In this document: positions 1-12,469 of the stretch, piece by piece
Position numbering within the stretch: position 1 is the stretch's first letter
Layout of the letters: each line of letters starts with the position of its first letter
Notes under the pieces: model-generated
The model's input: only the letters and a program-made list of their open reading frames with translations
What the model was told of the DNA's origin: nothing
Databases searched by the model: none
Position numbers and translations under genes: made by a program
Source: Verpa conica
Taxonomy: Eukaryota > Ascomycota > Pezizomycetes > Pezizales > Morchellaceae
Direction of reading: 5' to 3'
Length of the DNA stretch: 64,000 nucleotides
Assembly: GCA_033030425.1 (NCBI GenBank)
Contig: JAUFSD010000002.1
Coordinates: 2,790,001-2,854,000, forward strand

Positions 1-2486
1 GTTTAGTTACAGGTCGTAATCTTGATCTTTGACAGTGTTGAGTTTCTGTGATAACCAGCTACGTAGCTAAATCGTGTTTCCGACCCGCCGAGTATACTCG
101 ATCTAGATGTCATAAAAACTATTCTCTCGATAGAACAAGGAAAACAGATTTGTGCGTAAAATGTAACTCGCGAGTGATCTCTCGTGACAACAGACCCGCT
201 TGTATCTCGACCAGGCCTGAAACATCAGCTGAGATGAAGATTTTCTATGCAATCCATTAAAAATCCTTGTTGAAATCTATTAGATCTCGCATAACTTACT
301 GGTTGCTTGCACACCTGTTAATAGGATCAATTAAAAGAAGGAACGAGCCAATATCTTCTAAGGCCCAATTATATGACCTTTTAACCGATTAATAACTAAC
401 TATAGCATTCGGCGATGCTATTGCACCAAACACCCGGTACCACTAGGACAAAGTGTTCAAAGTGTACTTCTTGTCTACTTACCTGTCATATCCATATCAT
501 AGTGATACTATTATGTACTTTACCAGCGGTGGAACTTGGGTTTTAAGGGTGATACCGGTAATTTGTGTGATTGGTCAATTTCTGTACTTGGCGTTTTTTT
601 TTTTTTTCGTTTGTGCCTTATTTTAACTGGGAGAATTTGTGTCCATGCTTAATTTGTAGCTTAGTTATCATATTCTAGAGCCTCTAATTAAGAGGCATAC
701 CCCCTTGCGTAACTAATAAAGCTCTGAAACCTCACAGACCCCATTTGTAGTGTTGTCAACCACAGTGGTCACGATGCTCACGCACCTGCTAGCGGGGCCG
801 GGGGGATTGTTATTTTGTCACGCCACTACCTTTATACGTCACACACTAAAAAATACTCCCCCACTTCAAGCAGCAGCCCCTAGAGCCCTTCACCCAATAA
901 GGGCCAACTTTGCGACCATAAAGGCCAGGCTATCGCTGGGGGCCAAAACAATCTATCTAGGATTCTACCAGCGCCGGGTCTAGAGCTGATGCTCGGGGAA
1001 AAAAATTCTACACGAACCTGTTATACACTCGTGGCAGGCAATAAGTACTCTACACAGAAAAGTCTCTAGATCCAATAGATATTCCTTATCGGAGGCCTGC
1101 ATTTTTAGGTACTTATTGCCTGCCCCGGATACTATAAGAAGGGGTCTTACCTAAATCATATGCATATACTACTAGGTTTCTATAAATAAATAAATAGGTA
1201 GAAGGTTAGTGATAAGGCGAATACACAATTATGATGTAAGACATTTTATGAAGCACTCCTTGCTGCCTAAATATGCCTCATATTCATAATTGGACAGCAT
1301 CCCACCCGAGGGACTATCACCTGTTTTACGCCTGAGCCAAATGTTGGCCCATGCGATTTTTTAGATTGTCGAGACTAGCTAGCGATTTGATTCCCTACGC
1401 AAAGTTCGAGAACCGGGCTCATAGTTTAAATAAAAATATGTACCGGGTGTTGAGGGTAAATACCAAGAACTATCTCTGGTTGGGTAGTTCTTTGACGCAA
1501 GCTTGTGGTTGGTCTGATAATGCCACGCTGGTCACCAAAGTGGTATATGAGCTGTGGGGCCCCCAGGCCTGGAAACAAAATCTCAGAGACCATAATTTGA
1601 CTTCCATTGACACACTGCTAAACATAAATAGCCAAAAAAAAAAAAAACTAAGTTTAAATCACTACTAGTATGAAGCTAATAAAGAGTACAATTCTGTAGT
1701 TATTTTTTGATTTTTTTGAAGTATTTTTTCGGTTTTTAAAGGAGATATGACAAAATGCTCTTGGTACTTTTTCCCCATACAAATGGTGGGTATCGCAGGC
1801 TCCTAAATGTGGCGCAAGCAAATTTCGGGCCTATGGGCATCAAGTTCTCGGTATTTTACGTGCACACCCGGTACATGCATACATGTACTTTTCGGCTATG
1901 TATGTAATATGTAGTACATATACACAGCTCAATTGACTATATACAGGGCTTTATCGAGCCCAAAGCTCAGAATTTGGCGAGGGGGGGATGAGGAAAAATA
2001 TTAAAAGGGCTTGAACAGAATAACCTGCCAAAAATAGATAAATACCATATGTATCTAGATTATTTGGATATCTATGTGCCAAAAAAGAGAGAATGGAGTA
2101 GCCGAAGCAAATAATTTGACAGGGATTTTGTGGGATTGGTAGGTGAGCGTTAGATCATAGAAGATCACTCAACTTTAAGCAATCGGCCAATCGGCACATG
2201 AACCGCAGCTTCGCTTCGCAGAAAGAAAGGGAAAAAAGGAACTGGAGGTTCTGGATGACGCGAGTACATGGGTATATAAGGCTGAGGAAAATATTCCCAG
2301 GGCAGAAAGGTATCCTTCCAGACTAAATGTCAATTACTATCAAAGAAGGTCTGTGATGTTCTACGGCCCGTTTGTGAACCGGGCTTTAGAGCCCCCGCGC
2401 AAAACGGAGGAGTGGGGAACAAAAATTTCTCCGAAGCAGATCATCAATCATTGGTCATGTAATTGTAAAAAGACTTGGTGTACAGC
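1..2486. other. Gene-poor left flank
   Basis: I see no convincing gene in this 2.5-kb stretch. The open frames are short, lack recognisable domains and look like chance. It is AT-rich with several homopolymer runs (T run near 595-606, A run near 1634-1645). The only clear structure is the inverted repeat listed at 1033-1124. Degraded transposon DNA is possible but I found no paired termini. Confidence 0.6.
1033..1124. repeat. 16-bp perfect inverted repeat with about 60-bp spacer
   Basis: The 16 bases at 1033-1048 (GGCAGGCAATAAGTAC) recur as the exact reverse complement at 1109-1124. The spacer is AT-rich and not self-complementary. The arms could be the ends of a very short MITE, but I see no clear target-site duplication, so this is only called a repeat. 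Confidence 0.7.
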
Positions 2487-4453
2487 TCACAACACATATC
2501 TAAATCCGGGCGACTTGTCCCCCATCCTGGCCATCTCTTGGGCTGTGAGCCCCTCATCCCCCATTCTCTCCCGCTTGGCGTTGATCTTCTTGTATCCAAA
2601 AACCAAGATCCCGACAGCTATTAACCCGGCTCCGATAAACCCAAGCTCCAGTGCGTGTCCCAGGGTATATCTTGGTGCATCCTTGCTCCTGTAGAAATTG
2701 GACGCCATAGCGCCACCAAGATTTCCAACTGCGATCTGGATCGCCATTCCTGCAGACCGTTTATAAGAACCGGAAAGATTGTTTGATAGCCAGGTAATAT
2801 TTCCGGGGCTGCCGGAAATGGCGGTTAGCTGAAATATCACATTTTCTAAAAAGATGAAGCTTACAATGATGGGTAGATTCCACAGGTGGCAATAAAAACA
2901 CCCGCGTAAACCAGCCCTGGAGCAGTTTTTGGAGGGGTTGCGATAGCGATAATAAAACCAATACCAGTAACACAAAGTCCTAGAAACACGAAAGGCGATC
3001 TGAGGCCTCTCTTATCGCTGATCCAAGCTGTGATGACAGAGAGAATCGAAGCAGTAATATATATAGGACTGGTAATATAATCAGCAAATGAATCTACCTA
3101 TTGGAACCAGAGTAGAGGGTAACAGACACAGTGAGTAGTTGTGCCTTGGAAGATGAATAGCCCAAGTTCTTGATGATGCTAGGGAGAAATAAGCTAATAC
3201 CATACAGAGGGCAGACGATCCCCCAGTAAACCTTTAACGGGGCCCAGTTAGCTCTTTGACAAAAATCAGATACAATTTTGAGGAGCTCTTACGAATATGT
3301 TGACCCAAATTTGCCAATCACTGAATGCATCTAGCACATACTTCCATTCGAACTCCTCTGCCTCTGCAACAGGCCTCGTATTCCTCGTATTCAGCCCGAC
3401 ATCTTCCACTATCACTGTTTCTATCTTCTCGTCTGCTTGTATAGCTTGTTCCCTCATATCAACAGAACCTTGGTAGCGCAGCCGCCAGACTACGAACCGT
3501 CTTTCATCCTCTGTCAAGAATGTGGCAGTCTCTGGAAAGTCGTAAAGGAAATAGAAGGCCGCAAACGCAACGATAACTGTAAGAAGTCCTTCAAGAATGA
3601 AACTAAAACCACAAAATATTAGAAAGTGCTGATAATTTTATGTGGAGAATCGCCAAGGCAATAATTACATCCATCTCCAACCTTCGAGACCCCCAACACC
3701 GTCCATCTTTGCAATTGCGAATGCCAAAAGCCCGGAAAAGGCACCAGCTACACTAGCAGCACTGAAGAACAAAGCCTGCCTCCACTGCGCTTCATGCCGA
3801 CAATACCACATGGTGATGTACTGAATTTCCGGTAAAGCAATATTAGAAATCGGGCCCAAATGAGGAATTTTTTAGAAGCCCAAACACATACATAAGCTAC
3901 ACCTGGGAACAGTCCAGCTTCCGCAACCCCCAGAAAGAACCTAGCGGCCAAAAGTCCCTGATAACTTTTAACAATGCCCATGAGGGTCATGACGGCACCC
4001 CATGCCACCATGATACACGGCAGCCATACGCTCGGCCTTAATTTCTTCAAAAGAAGGTTCGATGGGACTTCGAAAGCACAGTACGAAAAAAAGAATATGG
4101 TTACTATTGATGTTCTCGCGTTAGTTGATTAGTCATTGAACTTTAGTATTAAGAGAGAAAAAAGGAAAGCTATATAGATTCTAGGTATAACTATTGGGCA
4201 CCTAAGGTGGTAACTAACAGGTCCAATTGTATTGCGGGCCAGTCATATGTAGATCATCTACCAATCCCTCGATCCGAGCATTACCGATATTCCCCCGGTC
4301 TAGGAAAGAGAGGAGATATAGAAGTGCCAACATAGGAATCAAGCGAAGATCCATCTTCCGGAGAATAGCCTTTTCGTCTAGATGGGCGAAAGAGGCTCTA
4401 GTAAGATGGGCATCGTCGGGGACTTGGTGGACCTCATGAGTTTTCGAAACCAT
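2487..4453 (-). CDS. MFS permease, allantoate/nicotinate (DAL5/TNA1-like) family
   Basis: Predicted plasma-membrane proton-coupled importer of a small organic anion or vitamin. Seven exons on the minus strand (4453-4219, 4103-3892, 3820-3669, 3602-3293, 3231-3128, 3068-2865, 2808-2487) join in phase to 512 residues, the usual length. Visible family signatures: the N-terminal MDLRLIPMLALLYLLSFLDR segment leading into TM1, RFFLGVAEAGLFPG in TM4, the MWYCRHEAQWRQALFFSAAS stretch, PLYGISLFLPSIIKNLGY in the second half, and NNLSGSYKRSAGMAIQIAVG near the C terminus. The C-terminal tail ends DKSPGFRYVL, as in TNA1-type proteins. One donor is weak (GTCTGT at 3127), so exon 5/6 joining is the least certain. 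Substrate cannot be read from sequence: nicotinate, allantoate, biotin-type or pantothenate are all possible. No neighbouring catabolic genes point to one. Confidence 0.85.
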
Positions 4454-6129
4454 GATTACTGAAGAAGAAGGGGGGGAAGGTAGATACAGGATGTTAACTT
4501 AAAGTTTACGTCAAAAAATGCCTGCTTGTCTTTTTTTCTTTCTTTCCTGGGAATCAGGGTAGCCCAGGGATATATATTCAACCGCCAAGTAGAACCCTAT
4601 ATCTTATATACCCACTTTCCCCAGCGATAAAGAGTTAGCTGAAATCTGGGGGAATCAAGATACTGCGGGGTCCGGGGAAGCCGAAAGACCCACACCTAAA
4701 CTACTAGTGATAGATGATATGGCGTGGTTGATTACATCTCGGTGTTGAGTTCAGGATATATCGCGGAGCCTACTAATAGGTCCCCGTTACCACTAGAAAC
4801 CCCCATACCCCAGAATCCAAAAGTACCAGGGGCGAACGCCATCAGTGGTTAGCTAGCGAAACAGGGAAAGGAAGCTTGGATCGACGATAGATACGTAACC
4901 GTGATGCGGGGAGAAGCCCGGGGTTGTTGTGACACCGCGGCGTGTTCACCGGGCTCTCACAATAGCCTCGGCCATGGCCTGTTTGAAGTGGCTTTTCCCC
5001 CCTTCTCTTTCCACCTTCACAGATCTAGCTATGTAGTTCTCGGGAAAAAGGATATGACATGTTTGTCCGTCGATCCGACTGGCCAGTTTTTTCTTCTGGT
5101 TATCTTATAATAACCCTAACCCTGATACAGATAGAGTAATGTCTGCATAAAAGTGGGCAACGATAGACCACTAGGGCTAGTACATATAGGTCAGCTGTCA
5201 TAATGAAGGAACCACAGCTGGCATAATGGTATGATGGCGCAATAACAGACAAAACGTAGCAGATATCAAATACCAATTAACTATATTACAAAAAAACAAA
5301 AGTAGTAGGCCGGTGCTACTTAAGCTCTCTTACCTAGAACGGTAATCCCCCTAGTCAGATACTGATTCGCTAAAATTGTGTGTCTGGGCAGTACAGAAGC
5401 CGGCTGTAGCGCTAGAAACTTTCCTTTTGTGGTATCTTTTCGGGGCAGTTGAGGTGCTCGTAGATCTATTGCCTATGTAGGTAAGAGGCTTCAAAACAGC
5501 AGCTTGAGTACTTAACCGGACGAATTTACATGTAATCATTTCCCTAACCCGGAAAACCACGTTTTCCCGTTTTTAAAGTATATGTATAAGGTTTTTTAAA
5601 GTACTTAGACGGCCCGAGCCGTACCCAGATGTCAATACCCAGAATCTAGTGAGGTCTGATTAGGAACCCTAGCAAGAGTAGCATAAAACTACCTACCATC
5701 ACAAAAAGTCACTCGAAACCAACATATTCTCACTATGAATTGTTAATTGATTAGTCATAGTACGTACTCTTAAGTCAATTTACCACTATAGCACAACATA
5801 TCACCCGGAAGATCGCTCCATAGGAGTAATAATCAATATATTCACTACAGAACTTAGATTCACTAAGCTATCTAGAGGCTGGATACAAATCCCCACTAAA
5901 CTTCAACGCCTCCAACAAAGGGAAAGAAGAAATGAAATGTCTGTCTGTAGAGTACGAACCATCACAACTTGGTCCAATAATTTCTTCAACCCCCTAAAAA
6001 TAATTCAAGAAAAAATAAAAATAAAATGCCGAATGTACAGTATCCAGGTCAGTTCAATTTGCACAATAAGGATATATAAGGAAAGGAAAGAAAAAAAGTC
6101 ATCATTAAGCATCACAGCACCATCCCATT
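4454..6129. other. Intergenic, upstream of the MFS gene
   Basis: No gene is supported. The 4454-4700 part is the promoter of the minus-strand permease. A tandem telomere-like motif AACCCTAACCCT lies at 5112-5123. The rest (5130-6129) is AT-rich with only short, unrecognised open frames. Confidence 0.55.
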
Positions 6130-8265
6130 TTAGACACCCCACTCCATAGCCTTTCTCCTCCCATCGCCTACATGAACACCAACACTCCCACTTCTCTCTC
6201 TCTCCCATAACCTCAACCTCTCATCCCCCATCCCCTTCCACTCCCTCCTCATTTTCTCTGCCCTCGTCTCCTCCCTTATCTTCCCTTTCCCTTTCCCACT
6301 CACAGAACTCAACGCCCTGATAGCAGACTCCCTCTCCTCCTCATCCACCGCATCATAGTCAACCCCATCAACAGCCAACACCACCGCCGGCCCCTCCTTC
6401 ACTGCAACGCCGAGCGCAACAACAAGCGCAACAACAAACCGTACCCAGAGCCAGACATTCTCCACTGCGTCTTCTGGGCCCAAAGGTGTTCCACTCCTCG
6501 CCAGTGCTAGTGAGACCCCTTTATCGGCGTGAACACATGTGCAATCGCACTTCCTCACACGGTCCTCAACAACCCCTTCCATGCGTCTCCGTGCCTCTCT
6601 TGACTTGGTTTGTAATAGCTTCGCGCGGCGTCTTGAAACTCTCTCAACGCCCTTCCCAACTACTCCTGTAAGCATATCCATTGCCGTCTTCCGCGCAGTC
6701 AGGAACGTGCCTGTTGGCGAACGAATACCCTGACCGACCATAGAAACAGCCTTGATGAGCAGCGGTGTAGGATTATTAATTGCATCTGTAACGAGTGTGA
6801 AAGTATCTGATAGCGTTGGGGAAGTAGGTGCCGGAGTCTCATCAGTATCGGAAACAGACTCGTTCTCGGCGCGGGCTAACTCCGCAAAGAGAGAGTTTGA
6901 AGTTGCCAGCACGGGGCGTGCCGGGCCAACAGTCTGGATGGCAGATGTATTGGTTGCAGTTGACCCAGCTGATGAAGGGCGCGTAGAGGAGCACATGCTT
7001 GAAGGATCCGCAATAGGCATATTAAAGAAGGTCCTAATAGTCGGGAGAGTTGGTGAACTAATAGCTGCAGGCACTACCGCAGCGGATGGAAGAATGAGTG
7101 TTTTCGGGGCAGACGACCCTGGAGGGAATCTCCTCATACGGCGAGATCGAATAGACGGAGACACTGGTGTCGGAGGAGCAACTGATAGCGCAGTATTTTC
7201 ATCGCTGGTCGAGGTCATACCAAGCAGAACATGATCGATAGGATCCGTGATACCATAATCCTCGATACCACGGCTTGGGGAACTATTAGGCGATATCGCA
7301 TCCCCTTCAACGCTCCCCCGCCTACTCTCAACCGGCGTAGTAGTAGACGTACTAATAGTGACACACCGCTCCATAACGGTACTATCAGGACGGCTGTTAC
7401 TCCCCGTAGTACTCATACCACTCCCGCGCCGCTCCATCCTTGTAGACTCGGCTAAAAGATTGCTCAAAGTCTCTACCTTAAACTCCAAAGCCCTATTCTC
7501 TTCCTCCAGACCCTTCATATCGCGCACTCTCTCTCTACACTCCTCGACCTCCTCCTCCGCCTCCCTGAGTCGCTCCTGCGTCTCTTCCAATCGCTCTTCA
7601 AGAACCCGAATTTTACCACGTAGCGTATTATCTTGTGCAACCTTCATCTCAACCTCATCCTTAACACGGATATTAAACTTCGCTTCCCAATCCATCACCT
7701 CATTCCGCAAGTTCCTTGCCTCGCTACTAAGCCTACGTAGTTTTACCGCATGCGAAGCTCCGGACGCAGGGCTAGTATATCCCTGAAGCTGCGCCAACAA
7801 GTCTGCAACCTGTCTCTCCAAATAATCCACATATCTCGTGTTCCCCTGTACCCCTTCACTCCCACTTCTATTCCTACGATGTGTCGCGCCCGCGAATGGC
7901 GCCTTGAGCCCTGTAGACGACGGGCTAGTCATAGAGCGCTCAGGTGGCCCGAATAGCGGTGTATCATCGGGTAAATTCAGCAGGGTACTCGCCGTGCTCA
8001 ACGCGCTACCACCACTGTTCCTGCTTCGCCGTTTTCGAGCCGAGTTAGATGTGTTTTCGCTGCCATTGGGAGTCGTGGCCTCGACTGGTGGACTTGATTC
8101 TGCGTCTTCGGTCTCCCAGCCGTTGTCGTCGATCGAGAGGGAGAGTTTCCGTGGTGGTGAGTGGACGCCGGAGTAGGAAAGGCGAGAGGGACGGACTAGA
8201 GAGTTTCGGAGACGGAGGCGGCGGTTCTGAGCGGAGACTTCATCATCACTGTTGTTAGTCGACAT
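6130..8265 (-). CDS. Unrecognised 711-residue coiled-coil protein
   Basis: A single uninterrupted minus-strand frame of 711 residues, starting at the ATG at 8265. I do not recognise the family. What can be seen: a basic, Ser/Arg-rich N terminus (about 1-135); a predicted coiled coil from about residue 145 to 275, beginning YVDYLERQVADLLAQLQGY and continuing with heptad-like Glu/Arg/Leu runs; a long Ser/Thr/Pro-rich, presumably disordered middle (about 275-500); then a conserved-looking C-terminal part with one hydrophobic segment (VWLWVRFVVALVVALGVAV, about residue 600-620) that could be a membrane anchor, followed by a charged tail. The coiled coil plus tail anchor would suit a cytoskeletal, spindle-pole or nuclear-envelope tether, but that is inference. 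Codon use and the length of the frame make it a real gene. Confidence 0.75.
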   Translation of the reverse strand: MSTNNSDDEVSAQNRRLRLRNSLVRPSRLSYSGVHSPPRKLSLSIDDNGWETEDAESSPPVEATTPNGSENTSNSARKRRSRNSGGSALSTASTLLNLPDDTPLFGPPERSMTSPSSTGLKAPFAGATHRRNRSGSEGVQGNTRYVDYLERQVADLLAQLQGYTSPASGASHAVKLRRLSSEARNLRNEVMDWEAKFNIRVKDEVEMKVAQDNTLRGKIRVLEERLEETQERLREAEEEVEECRERVRDMKGLEEENRALEFKVETLSNLLAESTRMERRGSGMSTTGSNSRPDSTVMERCVTISTSTTTPVESRRGSVEGDAISPNSSPSRGIEDYGITDPIDHVLLGMTSTSDENTALSVAPPTPVSPSIRSRRMRRFPPGSSAPKTLILPSAAVVPAAISSPTLPTIRTFFNMPIADPSSMCSSTRPSSAGSTATNTSAIQTVGPARPVLATSNSLFAELARAENESVSDTDETPAPTSPTLSDTFTLVTDAINNPTPLLIKAVSMVGQGIRSPTGTFLTARKTAMDMLTGVVGKGVERVSRRRAKLLQTKSREARRRMEGVVEDRVRKCDCTCVHADKGVSLALARSGTPLGPEDAVENVWLWVRFVVALVVALGVAVKEGPAVVLAVDGVDYDAVDEEERESAIRALSSVSGKGKGKIREETRAEKMRREWKGMGDERLRLWERERSGSVGVHVGDGRRKAMEWGV

Positions 8266-8807
8266 GGTGGTGGAATTAGTTGTGATGGGTGGCGGTAGCT
8301 AGCTGAGTTTGCGAAGGTAAAGGAGTGTTATCGCATGATCTTCCTCGTGAAACAATTGGTTGAAAGCCGCAGTAGCACCGCTGAAGTAAAAGAGAAGTAG
8401 AAAAGACTACAAGGCCTAGGGATTCCACCGAAAAAAAAAAAAAAAAAAAAAGGTAGAAAAGGGGGTCCTGAATCGGTCTGTCGGTTCGGTACCTGCAGAT
8501 TAACTTGCAGTAGAGAGTCTTTGTCGCACTGTCAGGGTTGCACGTGCATTTGGTCGGAAACGGAAAACTGTTTACTTTGAGGGGTACCAGGATGCAGGAA
8601 CTGTTGAGATGTGTGTTCGGATCTATTTTGTTTAACGATGCATTCCCGGCTTCCCGGTCACCAACCCTATATTATCACGGGGCATACCGATAATGACCTA
8701 GAAGGCCACCTCTTTGAATTCTTGTTTATTCACTATCATTCCAGAAAATAGACACCTTATGAAATGTAACAAGCCTCACAACATAGCACTACAGTAATAG
8801 ACCATTT
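8266..8807. promoter_or_regulatory. Intergenic/promoter of the 711-residue gene
   Basis: This lies between the start of the 711-residue gene and the stop codon of KAP120, both on the minus strand. It should hold the KAP120 3' end and the promoter of the downstream gene. A 21-base A run sits at 8431-8451 (poly-T on the transcribed strand), a common fungal nucleosome-excluding promoter element. No gene seen. Confidence 0.5.
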
Positions 8808-11800
8808 CTATATAACCCCCAGTTTCGCAAAATCCACAAGCACATTTTTATCCACATTCTCCACCCACTCATTCCTAAACTGGTCCGGTCCTCCATTCTC
8901 ATTCTGGACTTTTGTGAGATGGTGTTTGGTGAATTCCACAACGTCCACTGCGTGAACTGGATCAGATTGTGTGAGCTAAGAATGGGCGCACTGTTAGCAA
9001 ATGACGAAATCCGAAACACAGTATTCGACTCCGGGGAAATCTCCGATCGGAAATAGACCAAATATGGGGAAATAGGTTAATCTGGGGAAATGAAAAATAA
9101 ACATACATCTTTCCTCCTCGTACTCTCTGGTGTCACTGGAGCATTCTCATCGTCCTCTGGCTGGACCCAGTAAATCAACGCACTGCTTACAACACTCATT
9201 AGCAATCTAACATCACTCTTTGACCCCCCTGCCAAGGTCACTCCACAAAGGTGTAAAGAAATAGACTCAACATACTCCCCACCCTGATTCTCGAGATGCT
9301 CATTAACAACATCCGTCCATACAGTCATTAAATCCTGTAGTCTCTCCAATATCCATTTTGCATTCGTCTCCAGAAGCTTTGTCAGTGCAATACAATTCAA
9401 TTTCCTCTGTTTCGGATGTCCAATATTCCCGAACTGTCCACACAGTCAGCTTGTTCTTTAATATCACCATACCAACTATGAATACTTACGTGATTAAACC
9501 ACTCATCCAGCAACCACTTCATCATTACATCAACTCCCAATCCCTTACGCTCCCCTACTGCACGGACATTCTCCATAAACCATCCAGTACTCGCCAACAC
9601 CATCCTCGCTAGTACAGAGAAGTAGTCCGTCATAATAATTGCATTGAGTTGTGAATACTGCTTATTCGGCCCTGTAGTTTGATGCGCTTTGTAGCTTTGA
9701 TGAATGCTATCAAATATACTCACCAAGAACCCGCTTCTTACTAGTTCATTCCCGACTACACTCAGTGCCTGCTCTCCGCCCAGAGCTTCAGCTGCTCTGA
9801 TGACGATTTCTATAATATGGATTACAATGCTATTTGCTTCAGGCTTGAGTTTTCCGAGAAGAGGGGCAAAAGCATCAAACAAGGGTGCGCGGAAGTTCTC
9901 AACCATTTCTCGGGGTGCAATAAGGACATAGGACTCGATGATATCAAGAACCTTCCGGGGAGTAGTGATTGTGTCGATCTCTACACATGGCAGGAGGAGG
10001 GGGACGAGGTCTATTATTTCTTGTGAGGCAGGGGCAGGGGCAGACCGAATTGTGGCTTCCCAGAGATCGAGGGCATCCTCAAGGAGGTAGACTTGCATTC
10101 CCTAGCACCGCCATCAGAATCTTGACCCCACAATGGTAAGGAGGAAGAGACTCACAGAGCCAGGCTCAACCGAATACTTGATTAATGGGATAACCATACC
10201 ATGGTATTGCAAGCTCTTGTCCTTCATCGCCACCACCAGCTTTGTGAGAATCGTGAGAATCGCCTGCTTGAATAAGTGCTCATCCCCCGTCTGCTCCCAC
10301 AACGGCGGTAGGATTCTAACGATACTCTCAGCATAAGGTGCAATTCTATGCTCGAGTCTCTCCACGATAACACCAATGACGTCTAGCAGTCCCATTCGGG
10401 TCTCAGTTTGTTCAACCTCATCGATTAAGCTCATGAGTTTTCCAAATAAGTCATCCACGAACGGTAGGAACGACTCCACTTTGAATTCCCACTCATCTAC
10501 ACTCTTCTTCAAGTTCCGCGCGGCAGTTAGTCTGACAACAAGATCATTGCATGGGTCGTCGCGATTGAGAAGGTGCTGTGTGACTTTATATACTGTTGGC
10601 CGCGACTCTTGTGAGACTTTTACCGATACCCACTGCCCAATGAGTATAGCAATCCTCCGTCTCAGAATATTATACCCCTGTTGCTGTACTTGAATCTCGT
10701 TCACGAGTGTATTATGCAAAAACTGGTCAAAATCAAGACTTGGGTATAGGACAGGGGCAGCTAATCCTACGGCTGTATATATCGCATCCTTTGTAAGAAC
10801 GTCATTGCTACCGGTTGACGAGATCGAGTTAAACACCCTCATAAGGGGCTCTGCGAGGATTTCTTTGTAGTTTGTCACCAGATCCATGAACAACTTCTCG
10901 GCACATGGGCGGGTAATGAATTCCCAGCTTTCCACTGCGTTTTCCCACTGCTCAGACCATGTTTCCGGGGCTTCATTCCAGCCTTCTAGATCTGAAGGGC
11001 AGAGGACAAAGTATTTTGTTACTAGAACCTCCATGCAGTGTATAATAGTTTGCGGTGTGAATAATTGTGTCTGGAAGGTTTCTGTCGCTTCCCGGTTTTC
11101 GTCTTTTTCTGCCTTATGTCGGTCTGCACAAAAAAACCAGTCAACAACCTGCGATAAATATCTTTGACCCAGGGTGAGGTGCACAAACACTTGAAAGTAG
11201 AAACCGGACTGAAAATCATCTTAGCACAGCTCCGGAACAATAACATTCCCTGTAGTGCAACCTTCTCTCTAAACTCCCGCCTTTCCTCCTCCCCATTATC
11301 CCCGCCACTAGCGCCATTAGAATTATTTATACTGAGTTTACTCCGTTGAACAAGCGTTTCTCCGTGTGCCACAACCACTTCCCAGTACTTCCCCAGTAGC
11401 TGTAAAGTACCCGGAAACAGTGCAAAAGCCGCCGGATGGCTCGAACTAGCGTCCAGGAACAACTTCCCCATATTGACAACATGCTTCCTCAGCAACTTGA
11501 GCTCACTCCCACCATCGGACTGAAGCTGTGATTCTGCATTAAACAATGCCCAAACCTGCCCATACAGAATTTGCCATAACTCCTGGACCTCCGCAGCCCT
11601 ATTTGGGAACTCATACCCGGCCACAATCAACCTCCTCAGAATCTTCAAACTCAGTAACGTAATCGTCATCATCTCCGGTACATTAGCCGGCACCGGCGAC
11701 TGTCCGAGCAGGCCATGCCATATCTCTACATGCTTCACATAGACGCCCCCAAGCACCCTGAAGACCTCCGGCGTGACGCTCTGTAGGACTGCCTTTGTCC

Positions 11801-12469
11801 TGATCAACCTCCCTGTTGCCAATTCCTTCACCACCTGTAGGAGTATTGATAACGAGCGGGTTAACCGTAAAGATGTCATTTCGTCTGTTTCCCCGCCGTT
11901 GGAGGCGGCTTGTGATGCATCCCGGATTATCGATGTGAGTTCGGTGAATACTTCCGGCCAGTCGAGCGGATACTCGAGACGAGCAACCTTTCCGACAATA
12001 ACGGCATTCTGAACGGCGAGTTGGTGGACGGGCTCGTCGATGGAGGAGGAGATTAAACGTGCACGGAGGTAGCTTTTTTCTTCTTTGGTAATGGCACTGA
12101 GGGGGGGAGAATTGTTAGTATGGGGAGGGGAGAAAGGAAGGGGAGGGGAGAAAGAACTTATTGGCGGCTTTTCGCCAGTATTTGTCTACACCCTGCTTTA
12201 GAGTAATTACAGAAAGCCAGCGGATCTCCATTGGGAGGGAACGATTGAGGAACATATCCTGACCACCATAAGGTCAGCCCTTGGCAATCACGCATACGCA
12301 CCGTAGAAGTAGATTTTTTGCAAACCTGTAGCATTCCCCAGTACCCAGGCACAGCCTCCCAGCCTTTGAGCTGGGTAGAAGCATTCTGTACGAGCTCTTG
12401 TGACTGTGAGGAAGCAGCCTGCAGGACTTCAAAGAGATATTCAGGCGTGAGGGGGACCCCCGAACTCAT
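8808..12469 (-). CDS. Importin-beta family karyopherin KAP120/importin-11
   Basis: Nuclear transport receptor that binds Ran-GTP and carries cargo through the nuclear pore; yeast Kap120 imports ribosome-assembly factors. Seven exons (12469-12326, 12258-12158, 12096-11189, 11123-10156, 10101-9490, 9433-9107, 8975-8808) join in phase to 1075 residues, close to the roughly 1000-1030 of family members. The N terminus (PLTPEYLFEVLQAASSQSQE...LKGWEAVPGYWGML) and the following RSLPMEIRWLSVITLKQGVDKYW segment are the importin-beta N-terminal domain that contacts Ran. The MIFSPVSTFKYRH block and the C-terminal EFTKHHLTKVQNENGGPDQF block match what I recall of Kap120. The remainder is HEAT-repeat-like helices. 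An in-frame ATG at 12505 would add 12 residues; I prefer 12469. Two donors are non-consensus (GTTCTT, GTTTGT). Confidence 0.9.

Noticed and set aside
1351..1668. 105-residue plus-strand frame in the left flank
   Set aside because: No recognised domain and the C terminus is an A-run-encoded Lys stretch; likely chance.
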